64,000 bases of DNA from positions 1-64,000 of the forward strand of contig CANJMQ010000006.1 in the NCBI GenBank assembly GCA_947475225.1, read 5' to 3'. The number at the start of each line of letters is the position of its first letter. Positions within the stretch are counted from its first letter, which is position 1. Position numbers and translations under genes: made by a program. Source of the stretch: Bradyrhizobiaceae bacterium (GTDB taxonomy: Bacteria > Pseudomonadota > Alphaproteobacteria > Rhizobiales > Aestuariivirgaceae). Under the pieces are notes generated by a model. That model was given only the letters and a program-made list of their open reading frames with translations, was not told the DNA's origin and did not search any database. Below, one piece after another: positions 26,251 through 36,727 of the stretch.

Positions 26251-26333
26251 CGTCATCCGGCGGAAACCGGGACCCGGTTTTCCTTCAGAGTGTACCGAAC
26301 CTAGGCGGGGCCCCGGATTTCGCCGGGGTGACG
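26251..26333. repeat. 83-bp palindromic intergenic repeat element
   Basis: The ends CGTCATCCGGCGG (left) and CGCCGGGGTGACG (right) are complementary over most of about 27 bp each, with the interior CCGGGACCCGG/GGGGCCCCGG also pairing. This is the form of the dispersed palindromic repeats common between genes in Rhizobiales genomes. It lies between the cytochrome c gene and the end of sufA and could fold as a transcript hairpin. I saw no second full copy in the window. Confidence 0.6.
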
Positions 26334-26349
26334 CCAATTGGGGAAGCCC

Positions 26350-26718
26350 CTAGGACGCCGCCGGCTTCAGCTGAACGCTTTCCCCACACCCGCAGGCGGA
26401 GACCTGGTTGGGGTTGTTGAACACGAAGCCCGACTTCAGCGTCGAGGCCTGAAAGTCCATCTCGGTGCCGAGCAGGAACATCATGGCCTTGGCGTCGATC
26501 AGCACTTTGACGCCCTTGTCCTCGACAACCTCGTCAAAGGGCTTCTGGTCCTCGGCCCACTCCAATGTGTATTCCATGCCGGCACAGCCGCCATTCTTGA
26601 CGCCGATACGCAGGCCCACGACGGGCTTCTCGGCCTTGGCCATGATCTCGCGGACGCGCTCGGCGGCGGCGTCGGTGAGCTTCATTGCCTGTGGCAGTGG
26701 ACGCGATGCGGATGCCAT
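26350..26718 (-). CDS. sufA: A-type iron-sulfur carrier SufA
   Basis: A 122-residue A-type Fe-S carrier that accepts clusters from SufBCD and delivers them to apoproteins. The three conserved cysteines are present: one in NGGCAGMEY and two in ACGCGES near the C-terminus. Length is normal. It is the last gene of the suf operon, 10 nt after sufT. Confidence 0.9.
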   Translation of the reverse strand: MASASRPLPQAMKLTDAAAERVREIMAKAEKPVVGLRIGVKNGGCAGMEYTLEWAEDQKPFDEVVEDKGVKVLIDAKAMMFLLGTEMDFQASTLKSGFVFNNPNQVSACGCGESVQLKPAAS

Positions 26719-26728
26719 GGCTTCCTCC

Positions 26729-27109
26729 TTACCACATGTTCATTGCAACGCGGGCCTCTTCCGACATGCGGCCGTGGTCCCACGGTGGATCAAAGACGAT
26801 GGTGGCGCGGCAGCTCTGTACGCCCGCCACGGTGGACACTGCATTTTCCACCCAGCCCGGCATGTCACCCGCCACCGGGCAGCCGGGAGCCGTCAACGTC
26901 ATCTCGATGGCCACGTTCCGGTCATCGTCGATGTCGACCTTGTAGATCAGGCCCAACTCATAGATGTCGACCGGGATTTCCGGGTCATAGACGGTCTTCA
27001 GCGCTGCGACGATGTCGTCCGTCAGGCGTGCCAGCTCATCCGGCGGAATGGCCGAGGGGTTCGGCGCATTGTCGGGGGCGGGCGTTGTCTCGATCGCGGC
27101 ATCGGTCAT
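26729..27109 (-). CDS. sufT: SUF-associated DUF59/MIP18 protein SufT
   Basis: A 126-residue DUF59 (MIP18-family) protein involved in Fe-S cluster assembly or delivery. The core is VYDPEIPVDIYELGLIYKVDID, then MTLTAPGCPVAGDMPG with the conserved Cys. A 25-residue Ala/Pro-rich leader precedes the domain. The start overlaps the end of sufS by four bases. Confidence 0.85.
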   Translation of the reverse strand: MTDAAIETTPAPDNAPNPSAIPPDELARLTDDIVAALKTVYDPEIPVDIYELGLIYKVDIDDDRNVAIEMTLTAPGCPVAGDMPGWVENAVSTVAGVQSCRATIVFDPPWDHGRMSEEARVAMNMW

Positions 27110-28326
27110 CCGAATATCCTCTGGGCAGAGATAAGCGCTTCGGCCAGAACATCAACCTCTTCGAGGGTGTTGTACATGGCGAAGGAAGCGCGGCAGGTGG
27201 CGGTCACGCCGAAGCGCTGCAGCAGCGGCTGGGTGCAATGAGTGCCGGCGCGGACGGCAACGCCCGCGCGGTCGATCACGGTGGCGACATCATGGGCATG
27301 CGCACCCTGCATATTAAAGGAAACGATGGCGCCCTTGTTTCTGGCACGGCCGAAGATGCGCAGGGAGTTGATCTCGGACAGCCGCTCCATCGCTCGGTCG
27401 CGCAGCAGCGACTCGTGCGCGGCAATCTTGTCCAGTCCTACTTCGCGCATGTAGTCGAGGGCCGCGCCCAGCCCGATGGCCTGAACGATGGCCGGTGTAC
27501 CCGCCTCGAAACGGTGCGGCGGGTCATTATAGGTCACGAAATCCGTGCCCACTTCCAAGATCATCTCGCCGCCACCCTGGTAGGGCGGCATCTTGGCGAG
27601 CAGGTCCTTCTTGCCATAGAGAACGCCGATGCCGGTGGGCCCATAGGTCTTGTGGCCGGTGAACACGAAGAAATCCGCATCCAGCGCCTGCACGTCGACA
27701 GCCATGTGAACGGATGACTGCGAACCATCAACCAGCACGGGGATCCCACGCGCGTGCGCCAGCTTGATGACCTCCGCCACCGGCACGATGGTGCCGAGCG
27801 CGTTGGACATCTGGGTAATCGCCACGATCTTGGTGCGGGGGCTCAGCAGTTTCTCGAACTCATCGAGAAGGAAATTGCCCTCGTCGTCGATGGGTGCCCA
27901 CTTCAGCACCGCGCCATTGCGCTCGCGGTGGAAGTTCCACGGCACGATGTTCGAATGGTGCTCGAGGATCGACAGCACGATCTCGTCCCCCGCGCCGATC
28001 ACCATGCCGCCGAAGCTCTGCGCCACGAGGTTGATGGCCTCGGTTGCATTGCGTGTGAAGATGATCTGCTCGGCCGAGGGGGCATTGATGAAGCGCCTGA
28101 CGCTCTCGCGCGCATCCTCGAAGGCCTGTGTGGAGGCATTGGAGAGGAAGTGCAGCCCACGATGCACGTTGGAATACTCTTCCGTGTAGGACTTCATGAT
28201 CGCATCGAGAACCGGCTTCGGCTTCTGCGCCGAGGCGGCATTGTCGAGATAGACCAGCGGCTTGCCATAGACCTCACGCGACAGGATCGGGAAGTCCTTG
28301 CGGATGGCCTGGACGTCGTAAGCCAT
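27106..28326 (-). CDS. sufS: cysteine desulfurase SufS
   Basis: A 406-residue group II PLP-dependent cysteine desulfurase supplying sulfur to SufB. The PLP lysine is in FTGHKTYGPTGIG (about residue 227) and the persulfide Cys is in RAGTHCTQPL (about 365). It starts on the last base of the sufD stop (TGATG). No SufE gene is seen in the window. A second, NifS/IscS-like desulfurase lies upstream in the same operon. Confidence 0.92.
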   Translation of the reverse strand: MAYDVQAIRKDFPILSREVYGKPLVYLDNAASAQKPKPVLDAIMKSYTEEYSNVHRGLHFLSNASTQAFEDARESVRRFINAPSAEQIIFTRNATEAINLVAQSFGGMVIGAGDEIVLSILEHHSNIVPWNFHRERNGAVLKWAPIDDEGNFLLDEFEKLLSPRTKIVAITQMSNALGTIVPVAEVIKLAHARGIPVLVDGSQSSVHMAVDVQALDADFFVFTGHKTYGPTGIGVLYGKKDLLAKMPPYQGGGEMILEVGTDFVTYNDPPHRFEAGTPAIVQAIGLGAALDYMREVGLDKIAAHESLLRDRAMERLSEINSLRIFGRARNKGAIVSFNMQGAHAHDVATVIDRAGVAVRAGTHCTQPLLQRFGVTATCRASFAMYNTLEEVDVLAEALISAQRIFG

Positions 28327-29498
28327 CAGCCCTTCCTCCGGTGATCGGAGAGCCAGCGCGCCGCGAAGTCTTCCAGCGCCGTCCGGATGCCGTCATGGTG
28401 CACGGTGTCGAAGGCCTCGCCGACGAAGGCGGCGATCAGCAGTGCCTTGGCCTCGGCTTCCGGTATGCCGCGAGATTTCAGGTAGAAGACATGATCGTGG
28501 TTCAGGTCACCCGATGTCGCACCATGACCGCAGGCAACGTCGTCAGCATAGATCTCGAGTTCTGGCTTGGCGTCGAATTCCGCCGTTTCGGACAGAAGCA
28601 GCGCGTGGCTCGACTGCTTGCCGTCGGTCTTCTGCGCACCGCGCCTGACAATCACCTTGCCCTGGAAAATGCCCCGCGCATGATCGTCCATCACGCACTT
28701 GAACAACTCGCGGCTGGCGCAGTTGGGAACTTCGTGGTCAACGATCAGTGCGGTATCGGCATGCTGCTTGCCAGCCAGCAGATAGGCGCCGGCCACCTTG
28801 GCATCGGCAAATTCGCCGATGAAGCGAAAGGTGCCGTTCTGGCGGTTGAGCCTGGCGCCCGTGGTCAGCGTGAAATCGCGGAAGGTCACATTCCGGCCCA
28901 CCACCACATGGGCATGCGCCAGATGCACCGCGTCATGCGATTCGAGCTCCACCTTGATCCGGTCTAACCGCGCATTGTGTCCGATGCGGATTTCCATCAC
29001 CGAACTGGCAAGGTAACTGCCCTCGCCCAGATGCGTCTCGATGATGGTGGCCGAGGCATCGTCGGCAATTTCGATCACGTTGCGCGTCGCCACGGTGCGC
29101 GCTGCCGCATCCGTCGAGATGAACACCAGCTCGATTGGCGTATCGACATTGCCCTCGATCCTGAGCCGCGCGCCGTCGGTGGCGAAGGCCAAGTTCATCA
29201 GGTTCACTGGATCGCTGAGTTCGGCCGTGGATTCGACGAAAGCATTGGCCTGCCGCGAATGCTTGGCGTCATACTCACCGTTGACGAACACCATGCGCGT
29301 CGCGGCGACGCCGGAGAACAGAGAAGAGGCAAGCAGCCGCTCCACGTCAGCCGGTGTCGCTTCAACCTTCTGGCGCGGCGGATAGGGCTTGTCGATCAGC
29401 TGGCGCAGGTCGGTCCATCGCCAGTCTTCCATGCGCCGATTGGGCAACTGGAAGCCCAGCGCCTCCTCGGCAGCCGTGCGTGCGAGGGCCGTGCTCAT
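28326..29498 (-). CDS. sufD: Fe-S assembly scaffold protein SufD
   Basis: A 390-residue beta-helix protein that pairs with SufB in the SufBC2D scaffold. The C-terminal block CGHGATSGDLNHDHVFYLKSRGIPEAEAKALLI is diagnostic of SufB/SufD, and the N-terminal LPNRRMEDWRWTDLR is typical of SufD. Overlaps with sufC (ATGA) and sufS indicate tight coupling. Confidence 0.92.
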   Translation of the reverse strand: MSTALARTAAEEALGFQLPNRRMEDWRWTDLRQLIDKPYPPRQKVEATPADVERLLASSLFSGVAATRMVFVNGEYDAKHSRQANAFVESTAELSDPVNLMNLAFATDGARLRIEGNVDTPIELVFISTDAAARTVATRNVIEIADDASATIIETHLGEGSYLASSVMEIRIGHNARLDRIKVELESHDAVHLAHAHVVVGRNVTFRDFTLTTGARLNRQNGTFRFIGEFADAKVAGAYLLAGKQHADTALIVDHEVPNCASRELFKCVMDDHARGIFQGKVIVRRGAQKTDGKQSSHALLLSETAEFDAKPELEIYADDVACGHGATSGDLNHDHVFYLKSRGIPEAEAKALLIAAFVGEAFDTVHHDGIRTALEDFAARWLSDHRRKG

Positions 29499-30256
29499 GC
29501 CGCGCTCTCGGTGAATTCGGCATAGCCCTTCTCTTCAAGCTCAAGCGCCAGATGCTTGTCACCCGACTTCACGATCCGGCCCTTGGACAGCACATGCACG
29601 AAGTCCGGCACGATGTAGTCGAGCAGCCGCTGATAGTGCGTGATGACGATCATCGCCCGGTCGGGAGAGCGCAGCGCATTGACGCCATCCGCCACCACGC
29701 GCAGCGCGTCGATGTCGAGGCCGGAGTCGGTCTCGTCGAGAATGCAGAGCGAGGGTTCGAGCACCGCCATCTGCAGGATCTCGGCGCGCTTCTTTTCGCC
29801 ACCCGAGAAGCCCACATTCACCGGGCGCTTCAGCATGTCCTGTGACACATTCAGCTTCGCCGCGCGGTCCTTGACGAGGCGCATGAAGTCCGGAGTCGAG
29901 AGTTCCTTCTCGCCGCGCGCCTTGCGCTGCGCGTTCAGCGCCACCTTCAGGAACTGCATGGTGGCAACACCCGGGATCTCGATCGGATACTGGAAAGCCA
30001 GGAACACGCCCTTGGCGGCGCGCTCGTCGGGCGACATCTCCAGCAGGTCCTCGCCCTTGAAGGTCACGGAGCCTTCCGTCACCTCATAGCCCGCGCGCCC
30101 TGCCAGCACGTAGGACAGCGTGGACTTGCCAGAGCCGTTCGGCCCCATGATGGCATGCACCTCGCCCGGCTTCACGGTGAGCGACAGGCCGCGGATGATG
30201 TCGCGGTCCTCGTCTTCGAGCTTCACATGCAGGTTGTTTATATCGAGAAGGTTCAC
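29495..30256 (-). CDS. sufC: Fe-S assembly ATPase SufC
   Basis: A 253-residue ABC-type ATPase driving the SufBC2D scaffold. Walker A is GPNGSGKST, the signature is FSGGEKKRAEI and Walker B CILDETDSGLD. The preferred start is GTG at 30256 with AAGG eight bases upstream. Upstream in-frame codons overlap a 26-codon ORF and do not match SufC homologues. Confidence 0.9.
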   Translation of the reverse strand: MNLLDINNLHVKLEDEDRDIIRGLSLTVKPGEVHAIMGPNGSGKSTLSYVLAGRAGYEVTEGSVTFKGEDLLEMSPDERAAKGVFLAFQYPIEIPGVATMQFLKVALNAQRKARGEKELSTPDFMRLVKDRAAKLNVSQDMLKRPVNVGFSGGEKKRAEILQMAVLEPSLCILDETDSGLDIDALRVVADGVNALRSPDRAMIVITHYQRLLDYIVPDFVHVLSKGRIVKSGDKHLALELEEKGYAEFTESAA

Positions 30257-30266
30257 TGTTTTCGCC

Positions 30267-30343
30267 TTAATGCAGGATGTACTTGTAGCCGAGCGTGCTG
30301 ACGTCAAGGCTGATGGACAGTCCGATATGGAGGAAGGTCAGGT

Positions 30344-30347
<4 letters not shown>
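30267..30347 (-). CDS. 26-codon small ORF between sufB and sufC
   Basis: A GTG overlaps the sufB stop by four bases (GTGA) and has AGGGAG just upstream inside sufB. The frame encodes 26 residues, [20 protein letters not shown] then YKYILH, ending 10 nt before the sufC start. It fills the gap almost exactly, as a translational relay would. The peptide is hydrophobic in its first half and has a C-terminal aromatic/basic end. No family recognised. It may be a real small protein or only serve to couple sufB and sufC translation. Confidence 0.5.
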
Positions 30348-31858
<1,511 letters not shown>

Positions 31859-31865
31859 GTTTCCC

Positions 31866-32948
31866 TCAGGCAGCCGCCCTGGCCTTGTGGCGATCGCGGA
31901 TCTTGCGCCACGCGGCAATGAAATGTTCGATGTTGTCTTCTGTGGTGTCCCAGCCAAGTGATACGCGGATGGCGGCCTGGGAGATTTCAGGCTTGATGCC
32001 CATCGCGGCCAGAACATGCGATTTGGCCACCTTGCCCGACGAGCAGGCCGAACCTGACGACACGGCGACGCCTTCGAGGTCGAACCCCATCAGCACCGTC
32101 TCGGCATTCATGCCCGGCACGGCGAAGCAGGTGGTGTTTGGCAGCCGGCCCACCTTGCTGCCAAAAACAATGGCATCTTCCAGCGCTGCCTCCAGACGGT
32201 CACGCAGCGCCGTCACGTTCATTTTGCTCTGGGCCACCGCACCAAAACCGGCAATCGTTACCAGGTTCTCGGTCCCCGCCCTGCGGCGCAACTCCTGCCC
32301 TCCGCCATGGACCAGCGGCTCGACCGGAATACCCTCGCGGACAACAAGCGCGCCGATGCCGACCGGACCACCGAACTTGTGCGCGGACAGCGTCAGAAAA
32401 TCAACCGACAGCAACCCGAAATTCAACGGCAGCTTGCCCAGAACCTGCACCGCATCGCTGTGCACCAGGGCACCATGCGCCTGCGCCAGCCGCACCACCT
32501 CGGCCACCGGCTGCACGACACCCGTCTCGTTGTTGGCCGCCATCACGCTCACCAGCGCCTTCGGCCCGTGCAACAGTTCCGCAAGCGCGCCGAGGTCGAT
32601 CACACCATTGGCATCAACTGGGATGATGCCAACCGGCTTCCCCGATGCGGCTGCTGCCTGCAACACCGACGGATGCTCCACGGCGGAAACGATAATCCTT
32701 TCAACGGGGGCGCCCTTCAGCGCCATGTTGTTTGCCTCGCTGCCGCCCGAGGTGAACACCACCATCGGCGGAATAACTCCCACCGCCCGCGCCACCTGCT
32801 CACGGGCATCGTCCAAAACTTTCCGCGCCGCGCGCCCCTCACAATGGATAGAGGAGGCGTTGCCACCGCAGCCCATTGCAGCCAGCATCGCCGCCTTCGC
32901 CTCCGGGCGCAGCGTCGAGGTGGCGTTATGGTCGAGGTAGCTCCTCAC
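31866..32948 (-). CDS. NifS/IscS-like cysteine desulfurase
   Basis: A 360-residue group I PLP-dependent cysteine desulfurase. The N-terminus is [14 protein letters not shown], the PLP lysine lies in [16 protein letters not shown], and the catalytic Cys is in [10 protein letters not shown] (about 322). The start is GTG at 32948, overlapping the iscR stop (GTGA). It sits second in the iscR-suf operon as in many alphaproteobacteria, where it supplements SufS. Confidence 0.88.
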   Translation of the reverse strand: MRSYLDHNATSTLRPEAKAAMLAAMGCGGNASSIHCEGRAARKVLDDAREQVARAVGVIPPMVVFTSGGSEANNMALKGAPVERIIVSAVEHPSVLQAAAASGKPVGIIPVDANGVIDLGALAELLHGPKALVSVMAANNETGVVQPVAEVVRLAQAHGALVHSDAVQVLGKLPLNFGLLSVDFLTLSAHKFGGPVGIGALVVREGIPVEPLVHGGGQELRRRAGTENLVTIAGFGAVAQSKMNVTALRDRLEAALEDAIVFGSKVGRLPNTTCFAVPGMNAETVLMGFDLEGVAVSSGSACSSGKVAKSHVLAAMGIKPEISQAAIRVSLGWDTTEDNIEHFIAAWRKIRDRHKARAAA

Positions 32949-33415
32949 GCCGGCAGGCCCTCCGGGTGGCGGTCCTTGGTCTGCTTGATGGTGGCGGCGA
33001 GCGCCAGGTTGCGCTTCTCGACGACGTCTTCGAGTGTAATCGATGACAGGAAGGACATCATCTGACGACCGAGACTCGACCACAGGTCATGCGCGTTGCA
33101 CCGTTCGCCCTTCACGCAGCCTTCCACGGCATCGCCGTCGCAGCGTGTGAACTGCAATTCCTCGTCAACGGCGGCAATGATTTTGGCAACCGGAATCATG
33201 CTCATGTCACATGCAAGACGGTAGCCGCCGCCGGGTCCGCGCGCGCTTTCAACAAGCTTCGCCTTGCGCAGCTTGCCGAAGAGTTGCTCCAGATATTCCT
33301 GGCTAATGTCCTGCCGCTCGGCGATTTCAGCGAGCGAAACCGGCTCGCCATCGGAATGAATCGCGATGTCGATCATCGCCATCACGGCATAACGGCCCTT
33401 GGTGCTCATCTTCAT
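32945..33415 (-). CDS. iscR: Rrf2-family Fe-S regulator IscR
   Basis: A 156-residue Rrf2 transcription factor with an N-terminal winged HTH (STKGRYAVMAMIDIA, SLAEIAERQDISQEYLEQLF). The Fe-S ligands Cys92, Cys100, Cys106 and His109 match the Cys3His set of E. coli IscR. It should sense cluster supply and control this operon. AAGGA nine bases before 33415 supports that ATG over one two codons later. Confidence 0.9.
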   Translation of the reverse strand: MKMSTKGRYAVMAMIDIAIHSDGEPVSLAEIAERQDISQEYLEQLFGKLRKAKLVESARGPGGGYRLACDMSMIPVAKIIAAVDEELQFTRCDGDAVEGCVKGERCNAHDLWSSLGRQMMSFLSSITLEDVVEKRNLALAATIKQTKDRHPEGLPA

Positions 33416-33493
33416 GGCACGAAATCCTTGATTTCGAACCCCTCACCCGTGCTAAAGGCGAAGACTTCAAGGCAGCAGTGACACGCGCCGCCA

Positions 33494-33512
33494 GTTTCGA
33501 ACAATTCTAAAC
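33494..33512. promoter_or_regulatory. inverted repeat at the iscR-suf transcription start
   Basis: On the minus strand, GTTTAGAA-TTG-TTCGAAAC forms 8-bp arms with one mismatch. It begins four bases after the -10 box, so it covers the expected start site. That is a repressor position; IscR or another iron/Fe-S regulator is the natural candidate, but no consensus was compared. Confidence 0.5.
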
Positions 33513-33515
33513 AGG

Positions 33516-33544
33516 GATATAGAAAACCCGAGTGCTGGAGTCAA
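33516..33544 (-). promoter_or_regulatory. sigma-70 promoter of the iscR-suf operon
   Basis: On the minus strand TTGACT (33544-33539) and TATATC (33521-33516) are 17 bp apart, a good housekeeping promoter. Transcription would start near 33509, leaving a leader of about 95 nt before iscR. Confidence 0.65.
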
Positions 33545-33608
33545 TTATTCGGTGGGGCTTCCACCGGATTTTCCCGTGCCGGATATCTCCCATAAGGATC
33601 AAAGCTTT

Positions 33609-34262
33609 ATGCCGGAAGTGATTTTCAGCGGACCCGCGGGCCGCATCGAGGCGCGCTACCACCACTCGAAGGCCGCCGGATCGCCCATCGCCATCCTGCT
33701 CCACCCGCACCCAACCTTCGGCGGCACGATGAACAATCCCATCGTGCACACCATGTACCAGATGTTCCAGAGCCGCGGCTTCTCGGTTTTACGCTTCAAT
33801 TTCAGAGGTGTAGGCCGTAGTCAGGGCGTGTTCGAGAACGGTGCGGGCGAGCTGTCCGACGCGGCATCCGCACTCGACTGGCTGCAGTCCTTCAACCGCG
33901 AGGCCAAGATCTGCTGGATCGCCGGCGTCTCCTTTGGCGCCTGGATCTCGATGCAGTTACTGATGCGCCGCCCGGAAATCTCGGGCTTCATCTCGGTGGC
34001 CCCGCTGGCCAAGCACTATGACTTCTCGTTCCTCGCCCCCTGCCCGGCGTCTGGCCTGTTCTTGAACGGGGAAAAGGACACCGTGACGCCGCCGGAAGCG
34101 GTTCACAGCCTTGTCTCCAAGCTCAAGACTCAAAAGGGAATATCGGTCGAGCACAAGGTGATCCCGGGAGCCAACCACTTCTTCCAGGACAAGATCGACG
34201 AGCTCTCCAAGATCTGCTCGACTTACCTGGACAAGCGCTTGGCGGCGGAAGGCCAGCTCTAG
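33609..34262 (+). CDS. alpha/beta hydrolase
   Basis: A 217-residue small alpha/beta hydrolase. The oxyanion region is ILLHPHPTFGGTMNN, the nucleophile elbow is GVSFG, and the acid and His are probably in NGEKDTVTPPE and PGANHFF. The family (dienelactone-hydrolase-like) is widespread in alphaproteobacteria, often divergent from suf genes; substrate unknown. AAGGA nine bases before 33609 supports this start over 33552. Confidence 0.75.
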   Translation: MPEVIFSGPAGRIEARYHHSKAAGSPIAILLHPHPTFGGTMNNPIVHTMYQMFQSRGFSVLRFNFRGVGRSQGVFENGAGELSDAASALDWLQSFNREAKICWIAGVSFGAWISMQLLMRRPEISGFISVAPLAKHYDFSFLAPCPASGLFLNGEKDTVTPPEAVHSLVSKLKTQKGISVEHKVIPGANHFFQDKIDELSKICSTYLDKRLAAEGQL

Positions 34263-34310
34263 TCAGCAATCGGGTGGCGCCAACGCGCCGGGCGGGGGAA
34301 GAAGACGCCT

Positions 34311-35219
34311 ATGACGCCCAGTCACCACCATATTCCGCTCTCCGTCTGGGGCATGCTGCTGCTGCTCTCGGTGATCTGGGGTGGCTCCTATCTCTTTGTT
34401 GGAATTGCAGTAAAAGACCTGTCCCCGCTGGTCATCGTGATGGCACGCGTGGTACTGGCGGCCGCTGCCCTGCTACCGCTGCATTTACTGCTCATCGGCC
34501 CGCTGCCCACGGACAGGGCAGCCTGGACCGCCATCATCGGGCTCTCGATCTTCAACAATGTCATTCCCTTCACGCTGATCGTGACAGGGCAGACGATGAT
34601 TGCCTCTGGACTTGCCTCGGTCATCAATGCCACCTCGCCGCTGTTCGGCGTGGCGATCATTGCAGCGGCCGGGCTGGAACCGCTCATCCCCCGGAAAGTG
34701 CTTGGAATTCTGGTGGGTATCGTGGGTGTTGCAATCCTCAAGGGCGGCACCATCATGGGCCAGGGATCGCAGAGCCTGGGCATCCTGCTGTGCCTCGGTG
34801 CGGCGGCGAGCTATGGCGTGGGCAGCCTGTGGGCCAAGCTGAAGCTCAAGGGCACACCACCGCTGAGCATGGCGACGGGGCAACTGCTGTGCTCCTCCGT
34901 GATCATGACCGTACTCGCGTTCAGCCTTGATAATCCCTCCCAACTCCTTGATGCATCTTCGGAAAGCTGGGCGGCACTGCTGGGCCTGTCGTTGCTGTCC
35001 ACGTCCTTCGCCTACATCATTTTCTTCCGCGTGGTGGCACGTTCGGGTCCGGCGAATGTGCTGCTGGTGACCATGCTGATCCCCGTTTCGGCGATTGCCA
35101 TGGGTTTCGTGGTGCTTGGCGAAACCCTTGATACCATGGAGATTATAGGAACAGTCATCATCATCCTTGCGCTCGTCGTGATCGACGGTCGGGCGTTGAA
35201 GACGATGCATGCAAAATAA
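34311..35219 (+). CDS. DMT-superfamily (EamA) transporter
   Basis: A 302-residue inner-membrane protein with about ten helices in two EamA repeats (GMLLLLSVIWGGSYLFVG and LGILLCLGAAASYGVGSLWAKL). Likely exports a metabolite or amino acid; specificity unknown. It follows the hydrolase gene by 48 nt on the same strand. Confidence 0.8.
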   Translation: MTPSHHHIPLSVWGMLLLLSVIWGGSYLFVGIAVKDLSPLVIVMARVVLAAAALLPLHLLLIGPLPTDRAAWTAIIGLSIFNNVIPFTLIVTGQTMIASGLASVINATSPLFGVAIIAAAGLEPLIPRKVLGILVGIVGVAILKGGTIMGQGSQSLGILLCLGAAASYGVGSLWAKLKLKGTPPLSMATGQLLCSSVIMTVLAFSLDNPSQLLDASSESWAALLGLSLLSTSFAYIIFFRVVARSGPANVLLVTMLIPVSAIAMGFVVLGETLDTMEIIGTVIIILALVVIDGRALKTMHAK

Positions 35220-35294
35220 ACGTTATACGTGATATTTATATCGCTGACTTAGTGTGTAACTAAGCGTATGGTGGACGTAACCTGGGAGGTTGCC

Positions 35295-35561
35295 ATGCCA
35301 CAAAGTGCTTATACTTCCCCCGCTCCGCCCCGTGCGTCCACTTTTCTTCGCCATCCCGCCACAGCATCGCTTCTGGTATTGTTGGCGGCTGTCCTGTGGG
35401 CTTCGATTGGTTTCGCCAGCTCATTGTTTACAAACGATATTATTGTATCAGATGAATCCTACGGCGTGATCCGCTGGTCGATTGCGGGGCCAGCCATCCT
35501 GTTGCTGCTTTGCGCCGGCGCGTGGTTGGGAAGCTTCTGGCGGGCCAACCCGCAAGGCTGA
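35295..35561 (+). CDS. small membrane protein, hypothetical
   Basis: An 88-residue protein with two hydrophobic segments (about 22-40 and 60-78). GGGAGG just before the ATG at 35295 supports translation. A short inverted repeat (CTTAGT/ACTAAG, 35248-35264) and AT-rich DNA precede it. It converges on anmK. No family recognised. Confidence 0.5.
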   Translation: MPQSAYTSPAPPRASTFLRHPATASLLVLLAAVLWASIGFASSLFTNDIIVSDESYGVIRWSIAGPAILLLLCAGAWLGSFWRANPQG

Positions 35562-35572
35562 ACAACAAAGCG

Positions 35573-36664
35573 TCATGCGTGTGCGATCACGCCGCCACGC
35601 AGCGGCCTCGGCACGCCCGTCGTGCCAGGGAAGGTGATCGGCAGGCCGCCGAGGCAGCGGACGGCGAGATATGCCCAGGCTTCGGCCTCCATGGAGTCGC
35701 CATTCATGCCAATATCTTCTGCCGCAATTACAGATACTTGCAATAATTCTCTAAGATCACGCATCAGCGTTTGATTGAGTCTTCCGCCACCGCAGATAAC
35801 GAAGATCCGGGGAGGTTCGGGCACCAGCCTCACACTGGCGGCGATGGCTTCGGCGGTGAAGCGGGTCAGGGTCGCGGCGCCGTCGGCGGGTGACAGGGCA
35901 TCGACGACCGCTGTCTGGAAGGTGTTTCTATCGAGAGACTTGGGTGCCGGCATTGCAAAAAAGTTGCTTTTGAGAAGCTGCCCGAGCACGATCTCGTTGC
36001 TGTTACCGCTCCGCGCCAGCATGCCGTCCCGGTCGTAGGGAGCGTCCGTGTGACGCGCGCACCAGTCATTGAGAAGGGCGTTGCCGGGACCGGTGTCAAA
36101 GGCGACGAGGTCACCGTCCCGCCCAATCCATGTCAAGTTGGCGACACCACCGATGTTGACGAAGGCGACCGGCCGCTCCGCCACCCCGGCGGCCAGCGCC
36201 CGATGGTAGACCGGCACCAGCGGCGCCCCCTGACCGCCGGCGGCGACGTCCGCCGCGCGCATGTCATAGACGACGGGGATGCCGGTCCGGCGGGCAAGCG
36301 TGGGGCCGAGGCCGAGTTGCACGGTGAGGCGGCGCTCCGGGCGGTGGATGACGGTCTGGCCATGGAAGCCGATGACATCGACCTCGGGCGGCGTCAGGCC
36401 ATTGGCGTCGAGAAACCGGTCGACGGCCTCGGCGTGCCAGTCGGTCAGCGCGCGCTCGGCCTCGGCGAGGATGCCGGGCCGGGCGTCCCGTGTCTCAAGC
36501 GACTTGGCCTCCGTGAGGGCATCGTGCAGCACGGCCTGCTGGTCAGGGCGGTAGGGGTAGGTGGCGACCGGACCACGTTCCACCAACTGCTCTCCGTCGG
36601 TGCGGAGCAGCGCCAGGTCGATGCCATCGAGCGAGGTGCCGGACATGAGCCCCAGAGCGGTCAC
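35573..36664 (-). CDS. anmK: anhydro-N-acetylmuramic acid kinase
   Basis: A 363-residue AnmK that phosphorylates and opens 1,6-anhydro-MurNAc in cell-wall recycling. The N-terminal LGLMSGTSLDGIDLALL, the phosphate-binding FVNIGGVANLTWI with FDTGPGNALLND, and ICGGGRLNQTLM are characteristic. It is divergent from tyrS with a 63-bp gap, as in many Rhizobiales. Confidence 0.92.
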   Translation of the reverse strand: MTALGLMSGTSLDGIDLALLRTDGEQLVERGPVATYPYRPDQQAVLHDALTEAKSLETRDARPGILAEAERALTDWHAEAVDRFLDANGLTPPEVDVIGFHGQTVIHRPERRLTVQLGLGPTLARRTGIPVVYDMRAADVAAGGQGAPLVPVYHRALAAGVAERPVAFVNIGGVANLTWIGRDGDLVAFDTGPGNALLNDWCARHTDAPYDRDGMLARSGNSNEIVLGQLLKSNFFAMPAPKSLDRNTFQTAVVDALSPADGAATLTRFTAEAIAASVRLVPEPPRIFVICGGGRLNQTLMRDLRELLQVSVIAAEDIGMNGDSMEAEAWAYLAVRCLGGLPITFPGTTGVPRPLRGGVIAHA

Positions 36665-36727
36665 TGATTTTGACAGGGCGGGCCTCCGTGGTAAGAGCCC
36701 GCAGCCTGTTCCGAAAGTCCGAATGCC

